64,000 bases of DNA, from positions 1-64,000 of the forward strand of contig NZ_APJN01000018.1 in NCBI RefSeq assembly GCF_000349565.1, read 5' to 3'. The translations under genes were made by a program, and so were the position numbers. Below, piece by piece: positions 33,043 through 42,244 of this stretch (position 1 is its first letter; each line of letters begins with the position of its first letter). The notes beneath the pieces were generated by a model. The model was not told the origin of the DNA and ran no database searches. It saw only the letters and a program-made list of their open reading frames with translations. This DNA is from Curtobacterium flaccumfaciens UCD-AKU. GTDB lineage: Bacteria; Actinomycetota; Actinomycetes; Actinomycetales; Microbacteriaceae.

Positions 33043-34021
33043 TGAACGTCAGCTCCTTCTTGTTGCCGAGCAACCCCTGTGGACGGAACACGATGAGCAG
33101 CATGAGCGCGACGCCGACGAGCACGTACGAGAACTGCTCGGCCTGCTGTGCGTTCATGATCGAGTCGGGGATGAAGTCGCCGGCCAGCGTGCGGATGAAG
33201 AGCCGGACGACGAAGAAGAGCACGGCTCCGAGCACCGGTCCGAACACCGTCGCCGCGCCACCGAGGATGAGCGCCGTCCAGATGAAGAACGTCATCGAGC
33301 GGCCCATGGCGTCCGGTTGCACGGAACTCGGCAGGACGTAGATGATGCCCGCGATCGCACCGAGCGCCCCACCGAACACGAGCGCCTGCATCTTGTACGA
33401 GTAGACGTTCTTGCCGAGCGAGCGGACGGCGTCCTCGTCCTCGCGGATGGCCTTCACCACGCGGCCCCACGGGCTGCGCATGAGCAGGAACAGCACCAGG
33501 GTGAACAGAGCGACCATGGCCCACGCCGCGATGCGGATCCACCAGCCGTTGACGCCGTTGTTGGCGTACGTGAACCACAGGATCGTGGTGGTGCCGTCGG
33601 GCAGTGGGCTGAGGGCGGTGAACGGGTCGCGGTAGCTCGACCCGGTGATGCCGTTCGAGCCGCCCGTGGTCGAGGTGAGCAGGCTCGAGCGGCCCACCAT
33701 GCGGATGATCTCGGCGCCGGAGATCGTGACGATCGCCAGGTAGTCGCCGCGCAACCGCAGGGTCGGGACGCCGAGGATGATCGCGAACACGATCGAGACG
33801 AGCAGGGCGATGAGCACCGCCATCACGAACGGCAGTCCGTTGGTGATCGAGATCGCGAAGCCGTAGGCCCCGAGCAGCAGGAACGCCGCCTGGCCCATGT
33901 TCACGAGCCCGGTGAGCCCGAAGTGCACGTTCAGGCCGATCGCGGCCAGCGCGAACGCCGCCGTGGTCGGGGCGAGTGCCTCCTGGGTGAGCGAGGACAG
34001 CAGGTTGAGGATGTAGTCCAT
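33035..34021 (-). CDS. livM: Branched-chain-type ABC transporter permease (LivM-like)
   Basis: 328 residues with about nine hydrophobic segments, beginning ATTAAFALAAIGLNVHFGLTGLVNMGQAAF, the LivM/LivH signature, and containing the cytoplasmic coupling loop RLRGDYLAIVTISGAEIIRM (about residues 88-108). An insertion near residues 130-165 (SSYRDPFTALSPLPDGTTT) would be extracytoplasmic. It forms the pore with LivH. Second gene of the operon, 12 nt after livH. Confidence 0.9.
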   Translation of the reverse strand: MDYILNLLSSLTQEALAPTTAAFALAAIGLNVHFGLTGLVNMGQAAFLLLGAYGFAISITNGLPFVMAVLIALLVSIVFAIILGVPTLRLRGDYLAIVTISGAEIIRMVGRSSLLTSTTGGSNGITGSSYRDPFTALSPLPDGTTTILWFTYANNGVNGWWIRIAAWAMVALFTLVLFLLMRSPWGRVVKAIREDEDAVRSLGKNVYSYKMQALVFGGALGAIAGIIYVLPSSVQPDAMGRSMTFFIWTALILGGAATVFGPVLGAVLFFVVRLFIRTLAGDFIPDSIMNAQQAEQFSYVLVGVALMLLIVFRPQGLLGNKKELTFSV

Positions 34022-34033
34022 GCGCGTGCTCCC

Positions 34034-35428
34034 TTAGCCGATCCGCTCGGCGCGGCCGAAGATGCCCTGCGGCCGGAACAGCAGGATGAGGATGAGGATG
34101 ACGAGGGCGGTGGCGTACTTGAAGTCACCGGGGAGCACCAGGTTCGTGAGCTCCACGACGACCCCGATGATCATCGAGCCGACCAGGGCGCCGTACGCGG
34201 TACCGAGGCCGCCGAGCGTGACCGAGGCGAACATGAGCAGGAGCAGCTGGAGCCCCGTCTGCCAGTTCACGCCGTTCAGGACGAGCCCGAGCATCACGCC
34301 GGACAGGCCAGCCAGACCGGCGGCGAGCGTCCACACGAAGCGGATCACCCGGTCGACGTCGATGCCGGAGGCCGCGGCGAGCGCCGGGTTGTCCGACACG
34401 GCGCGGGTGGCCCGACCGAAGCGCGTCTTCGCCAGGAAGAGCCCGGTGGCGACGAGGACCACGAGCGCGATCCCCATGGCGACGTAGGACTGCACCGTCA
34501 GGGTCACGCCGGCGAACCGCACGGTCTCCGGGTTGCCCTGCTGGATGCGGACCGTCGAGGCGCCGAAGAAGTACTGGAACGCGTACTGGGCGGCGATCGA
34601 CAGCCCGATCGTCACGATCATGAGCTGCGTCAGGCTGATGCGTCGGCGCCGGAGCGGGCGCCAGATCGCGGCGTCCTGCAGGTACCCGGTCGCGGCGCAC
34701 AACAGCGTGACGACGATGCCGGTGACCCAGATGTTCCAGCCGAGCTGGTTGGCGAAGACGTACGCCAGCAGACCGCCGAGGGTGACCTGCTCACCGTGCG
34801 AGAAGCTCGACAACCCCGTCGTGCCGTAGATGAGCGAGAGCCCGATGGACGCCAGCGCGATCAGCAGGCCGAGCCGGAGCCCGGATGCGAACTGCTGCCA
34901 GGCCCGCTGCATGCTCACACCCGACGAGTCGGACGAGGTCGTCGCGCCCTTCTGGTCGGACAGCTGGAAGATCTGCCCGACGTTGGCGTTCAGCGTCGCC
35001 TGCACCTTCCGCTCGGCGTCCGCGGCGTTGGTCAGGTACTGCCCCTTCGGCAGGGTGCCCTGGTCGACGCTCACCGTGTACTCGCCAGCGGTCTCGACCT
35101 TGACGGACCAGCGGCCGTCGGCGTTGGTCGTGGCCGTCTGGTCGAAGCCGCTCGGGCCGGTCACGTCGACGTCGACGCCCTCGGCCGGATCACGCTCGGA
35201 GTCGGTGATCGTGCCCTGGATGCACCCGTTGTCGGGGCTGACGGTGCACGCCTGGCTGGTGGCCGGAGCCGACGTGGCACTGAAGGCCGGCAGGGTGACC
35301 GCCCAGTCGATCAGGAAGGTCGCCAGGAACGCGGCCACGAGCACGGCCGCGAGGACCGGTCGTCGTCGTGTCTGGCGGAGGCGGAACAGGCGCGGCTGCG
35401 CCCGTCCCGGAGGAGTGATGGATCCCAC
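34034..35428 (-). CDS. livH: LivH-like permease with N-terminal extracytoplasmic beta-sandwich domain
   Basis: 464 residues from GTG 35428, preceded at 7 nt by GAGAGG; the frame is open to 35494, but that part lacks a better start. Residues about 20-45 are a hydrophobic helix; about 55-125 (CIQGTITDSERDPAEGVDVDVTGPSG ... DGRWSVKVETAGEYTVSVD) look like a carboxypeptidase-regulatory/CarboxypepD_reg fold, which would lie outside the membrane; about 175-464 form the standard LivH permease (GLSLIYGTTGLSSFSHGEQVTLGG). Typical LivH proteins are about 290-310 residues, so the extra domain is notable. It may contact the binding protein encoded at 39179. Confidence 0.88.
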   Translation of the reverse strand: MGSITPPGRAQPRLFRLRQTRRRPVLAAVLVAAFLATFLIDWAVTLPAFSATSAPATSQACTVSPDNGCIQGTITDSERDPAEGVDVDVTGPSGFDQTATTNADGRWSVKVETAGEYTVSVDQGTLPKGQYLTNAADAERKVQATLNANVGQIFQLSDQKGATTSSDSSGVSMQRAWQQFASGLRLGLLIALASIGLSLIYGTTGLSSFSHGEQVTLGGLLAYVFANQLGWNIWVTGIVVTLLCAATGYLQDAAIWRPLRRRRISLTQLMIVTIGLSIAAQYAFQYFFGASTVRIQQGNPETVRFAGVTLTVQSYVAMGIALVVLVATGLFLAKTRFGRATRAVSDNPALAAASGIDVDRVIRFVWTLAAGLAGLSGVMLGLVLNGVNWQTGLQLLLLMFASVTLGGLGTAYGALVGSMIIGVVVELTNLVLPGDFKYATALVILILILLFRPQGIFGRAERIG

Positions 35429-35451
35429 GGAAGAGCCTCTCGTTCGGATGA

Positions 35452-37173
<1,722 letters not shown>

Positions 37174-37198
37174 CCTGCGGGCCGGGCCGGTTCTGGTC

Positions 37199-37289
37199 CG
37201 CAAGACGCCGTCGTGTCGTTGAGACGCCGCCGAATCCGGCGGCGTCTCAACGCTTTCCGGGCGTGGTTCGGAGACGACGGCGTCTTGCG
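37199..37289. repeat. Nested palindromic element, family A copy 3
   Basis: Outer arms CGCAAGACGCCGTCGT (37199-37214) and its exact complement (37274-37289) enclose a 16-bp perfect hairpin CGTTGAGACGCCGCCG (37217-37232) / 37237-37252 with loop AATC. No middle arm. It begins 25 nt after the guaB stop and may act as its terminator. Confidence 0.88.
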
Positions 37290-37379
37290 ACTCCTCCACA
37301 GGCGGCAACGGCCTGGAGGCTCTCCACCGGTCCGTCGTGCGAGTCGCCTCGCGCCGTGGTCGCGTTCCATGCTGCGGGG

Positions 37380-38285
37380 ATGAACGCGCTCGCCCGGACA
37401 GCACTGGTCCGTGTCCCGTCGGCCCTGCACGAACCGGTACGCCTGTTCCACGGCGCCGCCGTCGAACGTCCGGAGTGGGAGGCGCTCTCACCCCTGGAAC
37501 GCCGGCGCCTGTTCGTCCGCGCACGGTACGGGTCCCTGCAGTCCGAGTGCGTCGTCTCGGGGACCTCGGCCGCGGCGCTCTGGGGCTTGCCTGACTTCGA
37601 CGCGACCGACTGGCGGCTGCACGTGATCGACGTCCGGCTCGACAAGACGCACACCGGTCGAGGCGTCGTCCGTCACGCTGGGCGGATCCGGAACGGCGAA
37701 CGCGTCGTGGTCGACGGGATCCCGACGACCTCGCTCGACCGGACCGTGCTCGACATCGCGCGTCGGCAGTCGTTCACCCACGCCGTCGTCGTGCTCGACC
37801 ACGTGCTCCGGTCTGCCCTGGTCAGCCGCGAAGGGCTCGTCGCCGCACTCGACGCGCTCGGACCACCTGGGCGCCTGCGCGGATGCCGACAGGCTGCCGC
37901 CGCGATCGACTTCGCCGATGCCCGTGCCGAATCGCCCGGCGAGTCGATCAGCCGCGTCACCGCCCGTGACCTCGGGGGTCCTGCTCCGGAGCTGCAGCGC
38001 GAGTTCGAGACACCGCTCGGCAGGTTCAGGACGGACTTCTGGTGGCCCGACGCCGGCGTGATCGGTGAGTTCGACGGTCGCTTGAAGTACGACGACCCTC
38101 GAGCGCTGTGGGACGAGAAGAACCGTGAGGACGCGCTCCGACGGGATCCCGAGGTGCGCGGGTTCGCGCGGTGGACGATGCGGGAAGCTGCGGATGCACG
38201 AGCGCTGGCTGCGGTGCTGTCGGCTGCCGGGCTCCCCTTGTTCCGCGCAGCACCGATCGGCGCACGTCGCCAGCCGGGCTCGTGA
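37380..38285 (+). CDS. AbiEi/DUF559-like protein with PD-(D/E)XK-type C-terminus
   Basis: 301 residues from ATG 37380. The N-terminal half has CVVSGTSAAALWGLP (about residues 57-71) and GIPTTSLDRTVLDIAR (about 114-129), typical of actinobacterial AbiEi-like/DUF559 proteins. The C-terminus has RTDFWWPDAGVIGEFDGRLKY (about 220-240; D, then E-x-D-G-x-x-K), the arrangement of a PD-(D/E)XK or Vsr-like nuclease fold. No AbiEii-type nucleotidyltransferase partner is adjacent, so it is not a classic AbiE pair. Nuclease activity is inferred only. The gene stands alone between two same-orientation family A repeats (37199 and 38307). Confidence 0.7.
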   Translation: MNALARTALVRVPSALHEPVRLFHGAAVERPEWEALSPLERRRLFVRARYGSLQSECVVSGTSAAALWGLPDFDATDWRLHVIDVRLDKTHTGRGVVRHAGRIRNGERVVVDGIPTTSLDRTVLDIARRQSFTHAVVVLDHVLRSALVSREGLVAALDALGPPGRLRGCRQAAAAIDFADARAESPGESISRVTARDLGGPAPELQREFETPLGRFRTDFWWPDAGVIGEFDGRLKYDDPRALWDEKNREDALRRDPEVRGFARWTMREAADARALAAVLSAAGLPLFRAAPIGARRQPGS

Positions 38286-38306
38286 GCAGCGGCTGGCGGG
38301 CAGCGC

Positions 38307-38409
38307 GAGACGCCGTCGTGCGGGTTGGGCGCCGCCGAGTCCCCGAGACGCCGCCGAATTTGGCGGCGTCTCGCGAGCACCGCGGCGTCGGAGCAGCACG
38401 ACGGCGTCT
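38307..38409. repeat. Nested palindromic element, family A copy 4
   Basis: Outer arms AGACGCCGTCGTGC (38308-38321) / GCACGACGGCGTCT (38396-38409), middle CGCCGC (38330-38335) / GCGGCG (38382-38387), inner CGAGACGCCGCC (38344-38355) / GGCGGCGTCTCG (38362-38373) around GAATTT. The inner arms are identical to copy 1. It starts 22 nt after the AbiEi-like gene. Confidence 0.85.
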
Positions 38410-38455
38410 TCACCCAGTCCCCCGCCCCGTCCCCCGCAGCTGCGTTCCCCGGCGG

Positions 38456-38461
38456 TAGTGT
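38456..38461 (+). promoter_or_regulatory. -10 box of leaderless VOC-gene promoter
   Basis: TAGTGT, 6 nt before ATG 38468; no Shine-Dalgarno sequence. Confidence 0.5.
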
Positions 38462-38467
38462 CGCGGC

Positions 38468-38869
38468 ATGGTCAGCGCTGTCTCCCACACCACGATCGAC
38501 TCCCGCGACGCCTACGCCCAGTCCGAGTGGTGGAAGCAGGTGCTCGGGTACGTGGACCTGCCCGACGACCCGAATGCTCCGGGGCACGAGGAGTGCGAGA
38601 TCACAGCACCCGATCGATCGCACACGGTGCTGTTCCTCCAGGTGCCCGAGACGAAGACCGTGAAGAACCGGATCCACTTCGACCTGCGCCCCACCGACCG
38701 CACCCGCGACGAGGAGGTCGAGCGGCTCCGCGGCATCGGTGCCGTGGAGCTCGCCGACCTGCGCCACCCGGACGGCGGATGGGTGGTCTTCGCCGACCCG
38801 GAGGGCAACGAGTTCTGCGTCCTGCGGTCCCAGGCCGAACTCGACGAGGAAGCCGGACAGCAGAGCTGA
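38468..38869 (+). CDS. VOC family (glyoxalase-like) protein
   Basis: 133 residues, a single two-module vicinal-oxygen-chelate fold: SAVSHTTIDSRDAYAQSEWWKQVLGY at the N-terminus and HFDLRPTDRTRDEEVERLRGIGA ... DPEGNEFCVL at the C-terminus, the glyoxalase-like_dom subtype common in actinobacteria. Candidate metal ligands are the N-terminal His, HFDL and EFCVL. The substrate is unknown (dioxygenase, isomerase or resistance roles exist in the superfamily). Leaderless start. Confidence 0.8.
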   Translation: MVSAVSHTTIDSRDAYAQSEWWKQVLGYVDLPDDPNAPGHEECEITAPDRSHTVLFLQVPETKTVKNRIHFDLRPTDRTRDEEVERLRGIGAVELADLRHPDGGWVVFADPEGNEFCVLRSQAELDEEAGQQS

Positions 38870-38912
38870 CCGGGCCAGCACGGCTGACCGGGCCAGCACG
38901 GCTGACCGGCCC
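38865..38912. repeat. 18-bp tandem repeat at the 3' end of the VOC gene
   Basis: GCTGACCGGGCCAGCACG is repeated twice in full (38865-38882, 38883-38900) and once in part; the first copy overlaps the VOC stop codon. The rest of 38913-39178 contains the binding-protein promoter and no gene. Confidence 0.8.
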
Positions 38913-39074
38913 GCCGTCCACCGGCGCGCCCCCGGGCCTCCCGAACACCCTGCCGGACCATCCGCCTGGCGCAGGTCAGGGCACCACGCCGGCACCGCGG
39001 CTCCTGCACGGATGCCTGTCCCCACGCACAGGAACGTCACGGCTCGGTAACGAAACACCTTTGCGTACCGCCCC

Positions 39075-39090
39075 GTCACACGGGCGAAAC
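39075..39090 (+). promoter_or_regulatory. GlnR-box-like site upstream of the binding-protein gene
   Basis: GTCAC-ACGGGC-GAAAC is an exact GTnAC-n6-GAAAC pair. A second, less regular cluster (GTCAC-n6-GTAAC next to GAAAC) lies at 39036-39056. TACGTT at 39101-39106 is a candidate -10, placing the site near -35. Confidence 0.5.
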
Positions 39091-39178
39091 ACATGGACCC
39101 TACGTTTCTCGACATCCAGTGGAGGCGTCGCATTCACCCGAAGCGGCACAGCCTCCGCGCAGAGAAAGGGCTCCACGG

Positions 39179-40507
39179 ATGATCAGAACCACCCGTGCCA
39201 CCGCGGCACTGGCGTTGGCGGGCGCAGCAGCCGTCCTCCTCGCCGCGTGTTCCACCACCGGCAGTGCTTCCCCCTCGAGCTCGGCGTCGAGCGATGCGAA
39301 GAAGGATCCCGCCGCCAGCTGCAAGGCCCCCGACACCCCTGGCACGGACGCGCTGAAGATCGGCACGATCCTGCCCCTGACCGGTTCGCTGGCCTACCTG
39401 AACCCGCCGGCCGAGTCCGGTGTCGGCCTGGCCGTCAAGGACATCAACGCCGCGGGCGGTGTCCTCGACAAGGACGTCACGATCGACCCGGCGACCGACT
39501 CCGGTGACAGCAACGACATGACCGTGTCGAGCTCCGCGGCGACGAAGCTCGTCAACGCGAAGGTCCCGGTCGCGATCGGCGCCGAGTCCTCGTCCGTCAC
39601 GCTGAACGTCATCGACCAGCTGACCAGCAACTGCATCGTCGAGATCTCGCCGGCGAACACGGCGAGCGACCTCTCCGGGTACTCGTCGTACTACTACCGG
39701 ACCGCACCGCCGGACTCGGTGCAGGGTTCCGCGCTCGGTCAGCTCGTGACCGGTGACGGCAACGCGAAGGTCGCCTTCCTGGTCTTCAACGACACGTACG
39801 GCACCGGCCTCCGCAACTCCGTGCAGGCCGCGGTCGAGGCTTCGGGCGGCCAGGTCGTCTACGGCGGCAAGGGCGAGGGCCAGGAGTTCCCGCCCGGCCA
39901 GACCACGTTCTCGTCCGAGGTGACCGCGGCACTGGCCCAGAAGCCCGACGCGATCGTCGTCCTGGCCTTCGACGAGACGAAGTCGATCATCCCGGAGCTC
40001 GTCTCGCAGGGGAACGAAGCGAAGATCTACATGTCCGACGGCAACACGGCGGACTACTCGAAGGACTTCGACAAGGGCACCCTGAGCGGCGCCCAGGGCA
40101 CCATCCCCGGTGCCTCGCCGAAGGACGACTTCAAGAAGCAGCTCGCTGCGTTCTACAAGGACTCGTCGGGCAAGACGCTCGCCGACTACTCGTACGCGGC
40201 CGAGTCGTACGACGCCACGGTCCTCGCCGCCCTCGCTGCGGTGAAGGGCAAGGGCACCGACTCCGGCACGATCCAGGCCAACATGGCTGCGGTGTCGGGA
40301 GCTGACGGCGGCACGGAGTGTGCGACGTTCAAGGAGTGCAAGACGCTCCTGGACGACGGCAAGGACATCCACTACACCGGCCCGTCCGGCATCGGTCCGT
40401 TCGACGACAACAACGACCCGTCGAGCGCGTACATCGGCATCTACAAGTTCGACGGCGACAACAAGCCCGTCTACCAGAGCGCCATCCAGGGTGCGGTGAA
40501 GAAGTAG
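39179..40507 (+). CDS. livK: Branched-chain amino acid-type ABC substrate-binding lipoprotein
   Basis: 442 residues from ATG 39179 (GAGAAAGGG ribosome site at 8 nt). A lipoprotein signal ends at LLAACSTT (Cys about residue 24), followed by a Ser-rich linker. The mature part is a type I periplasmic-binding (LivJ/K) fold: KIGTILPLTGSLAYLNPPAESG (about 58-79), AVKDINAAGG, AVIGAESSS-like IGAESSSVT and DTYGTGL. It probably delivers an amino acid, amide or other nitrogen compound to the LivHMGF complex encoded 4 kb away on the other strand. No binding protein is present in that operon. Ligand identity is not deducible. Confidence 0.9.
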   Translation: MIRTTRATAALALAGAAAVLLAACSTTGSASPSSSASSDAKKDPAASCKAPDTPGTDALKIGTILPLTGSLAYLNPPAESGVGLAVKDINAAGGVLDKDVTIDPATDSGDSNDMTVSSSAATKLVNAKVPVAIGAESSSVTLNVIDQLTSNCIVEISPANTASDLSGYSSYYYRTAPPDSVQGSALGQLVTGDGNAKVAFLVFNDTYGTGLRNSVQAAVEASGGQVVYGGKGEGQEFPPGQTTFSSEVTAALAQKPDAIVVLAFDETKSIIPELVSQGNEAKIYMSDGNTADYSKDFDKGTLSGAQGTIPGASPKDDFKKQLAAFYKDSSGKTLADYSYAAESYDATVLAALAAVKGKGTDSGTIQANMAAVSGADGGTECATFKECKTLLDDGKDIHYTGPSGIGPFDDNNDPSSAYIGIYKFDGDNKPVYQSAIQGAVKK

Positions 40508-40532
40508 GGTTCAGCCCAGCACCGCTCGCGAG

Positions 40533-40573
40533 AGCGACAGGCCCCCGCGGAAGTTCCGCGGGGGCCTGTCGCT
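40533..40573 (+). terminator. Perfect 19-bp hairpin terminator after the binding-protein gene
   Basis: Arms 40533-40551 and 40555-40573 are perfectly complementary with a 3-nt loop and are followed by TT; central sequence CCCCCGCGGA / TCCGCGGGGG. Confidence 0.9.
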
Positions 40574-40661
40574 TTCGCGGTGGAGACCGGGACGAGCGGC
40601 ACGATGTGTCGCCTCCACAAGACAGGACCGACGGGCGGCCTGGAGGCCCGTGGAGACCGGG

Positions 40662-41624
40662 TCAGACCGGCTCGGCCGGGGTGGGTGCGAGCGCCCGGCG
40701 GCGGGACGCGCGTGCGGCGGCGAACGAGTCCGCCGTCAGCACCACGAGCGCGAGCCACACGATGCCGAAGCCGAACCAGCGCCCGGCCGACATCTCCTCG
40801 TGCTGCACCAGGACCCCGACGAGCAGCTGCATCACCGGTGCCAGGTACTGGGTCAGGCCCAGGGTCGACAGGCTCACCCGGCGCGCCGACGAGGCGAAGA
40901 GCAGCAGCGGCACCGCGGTCGCCGGCCCGGTCAGCACGGTGATGACAGCGTGCCCCCAGCCCTCGCTCGTGAACGTCACGCCGCCGCCGAGCCCGGTCAC
41001 ACCGAGCACCACCAGCGCCACGACCGCGATCGGCAGCAGCCACACGGTCTCGATCGTCAGGCCGCTCAGCGCGTCCACGGTGCCGCCGACGCGCTTCTTC
41101 ACCAAGCCGTACAGGCCGAACGAGAACGCCAGGGCCAGCGAGATCCACGGCATCTGCCCGTAGCCGATCGCGATGACCACGACCGCCACGACGCTCAACC
41201 CGACCGCGGCCCACTGCGCCGGACGCAGGCGTTCGCGCAGGACCACGACGCCGAGGGCGATCGTGACGAGCGGGTTGATGAAGTACCCGAGCGCGGCCTC
41301 GACCGTGTGACCGGTCGTCGTCGCGAGGACGTAGACGGTCCAGTTCACCAGGATCAGGACGGCGGCGAGCCCCATCACGAGCATCACGCGGCGCTGGGCC
41401 ATCAAGGTGCGGGTGCGGAGCCACGACCGGGTGACCGCGATCGCCACCGCGCAGAACACCAGACCGAAGACGATCCGCCACGACACGATCTCGAACGCCG
41501 CCGCGGGGGCCATGGCCGCGAAGAGCAGGGGCATCAGCCCCCAGAGCCCGTAGGCCACGACGGCCTGCACCACGCCGACGGATGCCTCGCTGCGGACGGG
41601 TCGCGCCGGACTCGGTTCACTCAC
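40662..41624 (-). CDS. rarD: RarD/EamA family (DMT) transporter
   Basis: 320 residues with about ten hydrophobic segments: GVVQAVVAYGLWGLMPLLFAAM at the start, VNWTVYVLATTTGHTVEAALGYFINPLVT (about residues 93-121) as in RarD, and SSARRVSLSTLGLTQYLAPVMQLLVGV near the C-terminus. The EamA exporter family includes chloramphenicol-sensitive RarD and metabolite exporters. The substrate is unknown. GTG 41624 lies 6 nt after TAGGAT (leaderless). Confidence 0.88.
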   Translation of the reverse strand: MSEPSPARPVRSEASVGVVQAVVAYGLWGLMPLLFAAMAPAAAFEIVSWRIVFGLVFCAVAIAVTRSWLRTRTLMAQRRVMLVMGLAAVLILVNWTVYVLATTTGHTVEAALGYFINPLVTIALGVVVLRERLRPAQWAAVGLSVVAVVVIAIGYGQMPWISLALAFSFGLYGLVKKRVGGTVDALSGLTIETVWLLPIAVVALVVLGVTGLGGGVTFTSEGWGHAVITVLTGPATAVPLLLFASSARRVSLSTLGLTQYLAPVMQLLVGVLVQHEEMSAGRWFGFGIVWLALVVLTADSFAAARASRRRALAPTPAEPV

Positions 41625-41630
41625 GGAACC

Positions 41631-41636
41631 ATCCTA
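41631..41636 (-). promoter_or_regulatory. -10 box of leaderless rarD promoter
   Basis: TAGGAT (minus strand), 6 nt before GTG 41624. Confidence 0.5.
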
Positions 41637-41737
41637 GGAAGGACCGCCGACCCCGGGACGTGCACCGGGCCTCCAGGCGGGCTGCAAGCGGGCTGATCAG
41701 GACCGGAGCGCTCTGCAGACCGGCCCCGGACACACGA

Positions 41738-41770
41738 ACGCCCCGTCGGCCCGAAGGCCGGACGGGGCGT
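41738..41770 (-). terminator. Hairpin terminator of groES
   Basis: ACGCCCCGTC (41738-41747) pairs with GACGGGGCGT (41761-41770), with an inner GGCC-CGAA-GGCC tetraloop hairpin and one bulged G; 18 nt past the groES stop. Confidence 0.8.
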
Positions 41771-41788
41771 CCGTCATGCGTACTGGAC

Positions 41789-42085
41789 TCAGTGGACGAT
41801 GACCGCGAGGACGTCGCGGGCCGACAGGACCAGCAGGTCCTCGCCCGAGTACTTGACCTCGGTTCCGCCGTACTTGGAGTAGATGACCTTGTCACCCACG
41901 GCGACGTCGAGCGGGACGCGGTTGCCGTTGTCGTCGATGCGACCCGGACCCACGGCGACGACCTCGCCCTCCTGGGGCTTCTCCTTCGCGGTGTCGGGGA
42001 TGACCAGACCGGAAGCGGTGGTCTGCTCCGCCTCGACCTGGCGGATGACGATGCGATCCTCGAGCGGCTTGATGCTGACGGCCAC
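41789..42085 (-). CDS. groES: Co-chaperonin GroES
   Basis: 98 residues, normal length, from GTG 42085 with AAGAGG 5 nt upstream. The mobile loop [20 protein letters not shown] (about residues 18-37), GKV-like [17 protein letters not shown] and the C-terminal ILSARDVLA-type end are diagnostic. It caps the GroEL ring. No groEL follows: a terminator closes the transcript, so groEL is elsewhere. The promoter is flanked by two CIRCE elements. Confidence 0.97.
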   Translation of the reverse strand: MAVSIKPLEDRIVIRQVEAEQTTASGLVIPDTAKEKPQEGEVVAVGPGRIDDNGNRVPLDVAVGDKVIYSKYGGTEVKYSGEDLLVLSARDVLAVIVH

Positions 42086-42132
42086 GGTGACCTCTTCTTT
42101 CTCGGTACGGACTCGGTACAGATGAAAACCGG

Positions 42133-42159
42133 TTGGCACTTCGCACAGGAGAGTGCCAA
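42133..42159. promoter_or_regulatory. CIRCE element 2 (HrcA operator), downstream of -10
   Basis: TTGGCACTT-n9-GAGTGCCAA, 9-9-9 layout with one arm mismatch, within the groES leader just after the -10 box. Confidence 0.85.
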
Positions 42160-42164
42160 CGCCA

Positions 42165-42193
42165 ACTCTAGGGGGCCACTGGCACTCGGTCAA
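42165..42193 (-). promoter_or_regulatory. groES promoter
   Basis: On the minus strand TTGACC (42188-42193), a 17-nt spacer and TAGAGT (42165-42170) form a near-consensus housekeeping promoter. The -35 lies inside the 9-nt centre of CIRCE 1, so HrcA binding would block polymerase. Confidence 0.8.
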
Positions 42194-42205
42194 TCCGAGT
42201 GCCAG
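42179..42205. promoter_or_regulatory. CIRCE element 1 (HrcA operator), over the -35
   Basis: CTGGCACTC-n9-GAGTGCCAG is a perfect 9-bp inverted repeat with the 9-nt centre standard for CIRCE. Confidence 0.92.
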
Positions 42206-42244
42206 CACACCCGGAGAACACGCAGCACCTGCGAGGATCGACGC

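Noticed and set aside
37380-38285. Complete AbiE toxin-antitoxin pair
   Set aside because: No AbiEii nucleotidyltransferase next to it; the C-terminus looks nuclease-like instead.
39179-40507. Urea-specific (UrtA) binding protein
   Set aside because: GlnR-like sites would fit, but the protein and the permeases show general LivK/LivH features and no urea genes are nearby.
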